Shown piece after piece: positions 62,856 through 64,000 of a DNA stretch of 64,000 nt (its first letter is position 1; the number at the start of each line of letters is the position of its first letter). Under the pieces are notes generated by a model. That model was not told the DNA's origin. It did no database searches and saw nothing but the letters and a program-made list of their open reading frames with translations. The DNA is from JBIQKZ01 sp044464765 (GTDB taxonomy: Bacteria > Pseudomonadota > Gammaproteobacteria > Burkholderiales > Burkholderiaceae_B): NCBI GenBank assembly GCA_044464765.1, contig JBIQKZ010000016.1:35347-99346 (forward strand), written 5' to 3'. Position numbers and translations under genes: made by a program.

Positions 62856-63245
62856 CTACCGAAACGAATGCTGACGATGATGCCGGATAGACAACAAATA
62901 CACAGCGGCCTTGGCATCCACAACCGTATATAGCACCTGATAGTCGCCATGCAAATATACACGCAAGGCGTCGGCCGAACCTGCTGGCAAAGCCGCAAGT
63001 TGAGCCAGCGCCTCTGCCGACTGGGGTGGGTTCTGTAGGTAGCGTGGACCTATGCGGGGAAACTGCACCAAGTTGGGGATTACCGTTGCGCGCAATTCGG
63101 CAAGCAGGTCGTCAAAGGCAAACGCGGCGCCTGCCTCTGACAAGAACACCTCGATAGCATCCAAGCGTTCAAGAAAACCGGTGGTTAACTCAACCCGATA
63201 GGCTCTTTCAACCACGCTTTTTTGCGACCTTAGCTGTTTTGGCAC
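62856..63245 (-). CDS. RelE/ParE-type toxin
   Basis: 129 residues from a GTG at 63245, overlapping the antitoxin gene by 38 bases. RVELTTGFLERLDAIEVFLS, AELRATVIPNLVQFPRIGPR, LRVYLHGDYQVLYTVVDAKA and LLSIRHHRQHSF show the RelE/ParE fold pattern with a late Arg/His. Probably an mRNA endoribonuclease or gyrase inhibitor. It is neutralised by the upstream antitoxin. The start could be an internal codon. Confidence 0.82.
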   Translation of the reverse strand: MPKQLRSQKSVVERAYRVELTTGFLERLDAIEVFLSEAGAAFAFDDLLAELRATVIPNLVQFPRIGPRYLQNPPQSAEALAQLAALPAGSADALRVYLHGDYQVLYTVVDAKAAVYLLSIRHHRQHSFR

Positions 63246-63531
63246 CGGCTCGACGCAGCTGAAGCCTGGCTACAGCCCCATCCGCTTCGTAGCTGCGGCC
63301 TGCCTCAATGTCGGCTAAACCGCGCTTAGCGTCGTCAATTAGCAGCAGGTGGATATGTTCGCGCTCTAGCCGATGGTAATAGTCCAACTGATCTACGTCG
63401 ATCAACGCAACATAGCTTTCACCGTTCTTGGTAATGATTTTCTCGGCGCCGGCTTTTGCCTGATCGGCAAGCTCGGAAAGATTGGCCCGCGCCTGGGTAA
63501 GCGGCACCACATCGCTAACTGAAAAGCCCAT
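63208..63531 (-). CDS. Phd/YefM-type antitoxin
   Basis: 107 residues from ATG 63531. SDVVPLTQARANLSELADQA, then EKIITKNGESYVALIDVDQL is the Phd/YefM DNA-binding domain; the C-terminal part (YYHRLEREHIHLLLIDDAKR) wraps the toxin. It is first in the operon and should repress the pair with the toxin. An AT-rich stretch with ACAG/CTGT half-sites lies upstream at about 63550-63562. Confidence 0.85.
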   Translation of the reverse strand: MGFSVSDVVPLTQARANLSELADQAKAGAEKIITKNGESYVALIDVDQLDYYHRLEREHIHLLLIDDAKRGLADIEAGRSYEADGAVARLQLRRAGAKTAKVAKKRG

Positions 63532-63634
63532 TGCCAGCACCTAAGAAATATAGACAGTATTCTGTACACTATAGCGTTAGCATCGCCTGTAAGCAAGTAT
63601 GCCGATGTTGGGTTGGGACAAAAAACTCTTGAAA

Positions 63635-63673
63635 GGGGCGTCGTAATTAAATGCGACTTAAATGCGACGCCCC
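63635..63673. repeat. inverted repeat with internal direct repeat
   Basis: GGGGCGTCG (63635-63643) and CGACGCCCC (63665-63673), with TTAAATGCGAC-like direct repeats between. Could be a terminator or part of an integration-site structure. The gap 63541-63760 holds no other supported feature. Confidence 0.4.
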
Positions 63674-63760
63674 CCCTATTTCCACCAACCAAACCGATGA
63701 CGCTCGGCCCGAGATAAAGCTGACTTATTAGCCACCTGCAGGTATCGGCGCCCCTATTAG

Positions 63761-63832
63761 ACAAGGCACACATACGCGTCCATGATGCTGTCCGCCGGCG
63801 AGCACCCGATGTGGGTAGCCCAGCAGATGGGT
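63761..63832 (+). pseudogene. 3' remnant of a tyrosine integrase
   Basis: After a stop at 63758 the frame reads TRHTYASMMLSAGEHPMWVA, then QQMG: the box II segment of phage integrases (the Arg before His-Thr-Tyr-Ala-Ser). It then decays into unrelated sequence (frame continues as RGKIQGGG) without the Tyr motif, and nothing of the upstream catalytic parts is in frame. A relic of another mobile element. Confidence 0.7.
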
Positions 63833-64000
63833 CGAGGAAAAATTCAAGGTGGCGGGATAAAAAAATCGTGTCATTGTTTGTGTCATTCCAGGCCCAAAAC
63901 AGTCCCAAAACAACTCAAAACAATGACACGAATGTGCATCCCCGAGGCTCTTCATCATAAACGGGGGACAGCGACATTCATTAGACTTGTTTTTGCGAAG

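Noticed and set aside
63728..63958. 76-residue minus-strand frame at the right edge
   Set aside because: The plus strand carries the recognisable integrase segment; the minus frame is its shadow.

Overview
The window joins about 35 kb of an integrated lambda-like tailed phage (positions 1 to about 35,150; its left end lies outside) to about 28 kb of conserved chromosome of a betaproteobacterium. The gene order gyrA-serC-pheA-tyrA-aroA-cmk-rpsA-ihfB-lapA-lapB-hldE-hldD, the ompA-ubiG-gph cluster beside it and the coding style point to the Alcaligenaceae (Bordetella/Pusillimonas relatives). The exact genus cannot be fixed from the sequence.

Prophage. Genes read leftward from 18.9 kb to 1. They start with a Cro/YdaS-like regulator and replication genes (a DUF1376 replication protein with internal iteron-like repeats, a DUF1064 nuclease and others). 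A putative late regulator follows, then small and large terminase, portal, head morphogenesis protein, a protease carrying a nested scaffold start, decoration protein, major capsid, connectors, tail terminator and tail tube. Genes read rightward from 26.2 to 35.1 kb: an Fe-S RecB-like exonuclease, a RecT-like annealing protein, a RecF/SMC-like ATPase, an HNH nuclease, many small proteins, DUF4224 and the integrase. The two arms are flanked by two clusters of one palindromic operator (TCTACYNNNRGTAGA), laid out like lambda OR (18963-19046) and OL (26134-26198).

Immunity region. Between the operator clusters lie about 7 kb of probable lysogenic-conversion genes: the repressor, a secreted TagO/VasI-like protein, four very small membrane or secreted peptides, a two-gene module that looks like a very diverged RexA/RexB exclusion system, a membrane-anchored non-specific nuclease, a KilA-N/BstA-like protein, a Gln/Gly/Pro-rich peptide and a lipoprotein. 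This is the most novel part of the window. Further accessory genes in the leftward arm include a HEPN-like protein (11855-12688) and a plus-strand gene flanked by 14-bp direct repeats (18068-18737).

Chromosome. From 35.5 kb: a 1-Cys peroxiredoxin, an acyl-CoA dehydrogenase with its electron-transfer flavoprotein (etfBA), a histone-deacetylase-like amidohydrolase divergent from mltB, the ergothioneine pair egtD-egtB, cysM, a ComEA-like protein, the LPS-heptose and LPS-assembly genes, then ihfB, rpsA, cmk, the aromatic amino acid genes, serC and gyrA, all leftward. ompA, ubiG and gph read rightward. The right edge holds a RelE/Phd-type toxin-antitoxin pair and a scrap of another tyrosine integrase, so it is a second decayed mobile-element boundary. 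No tRNA, rRNA, CRISPR array or complete insertion sequence was recognised.
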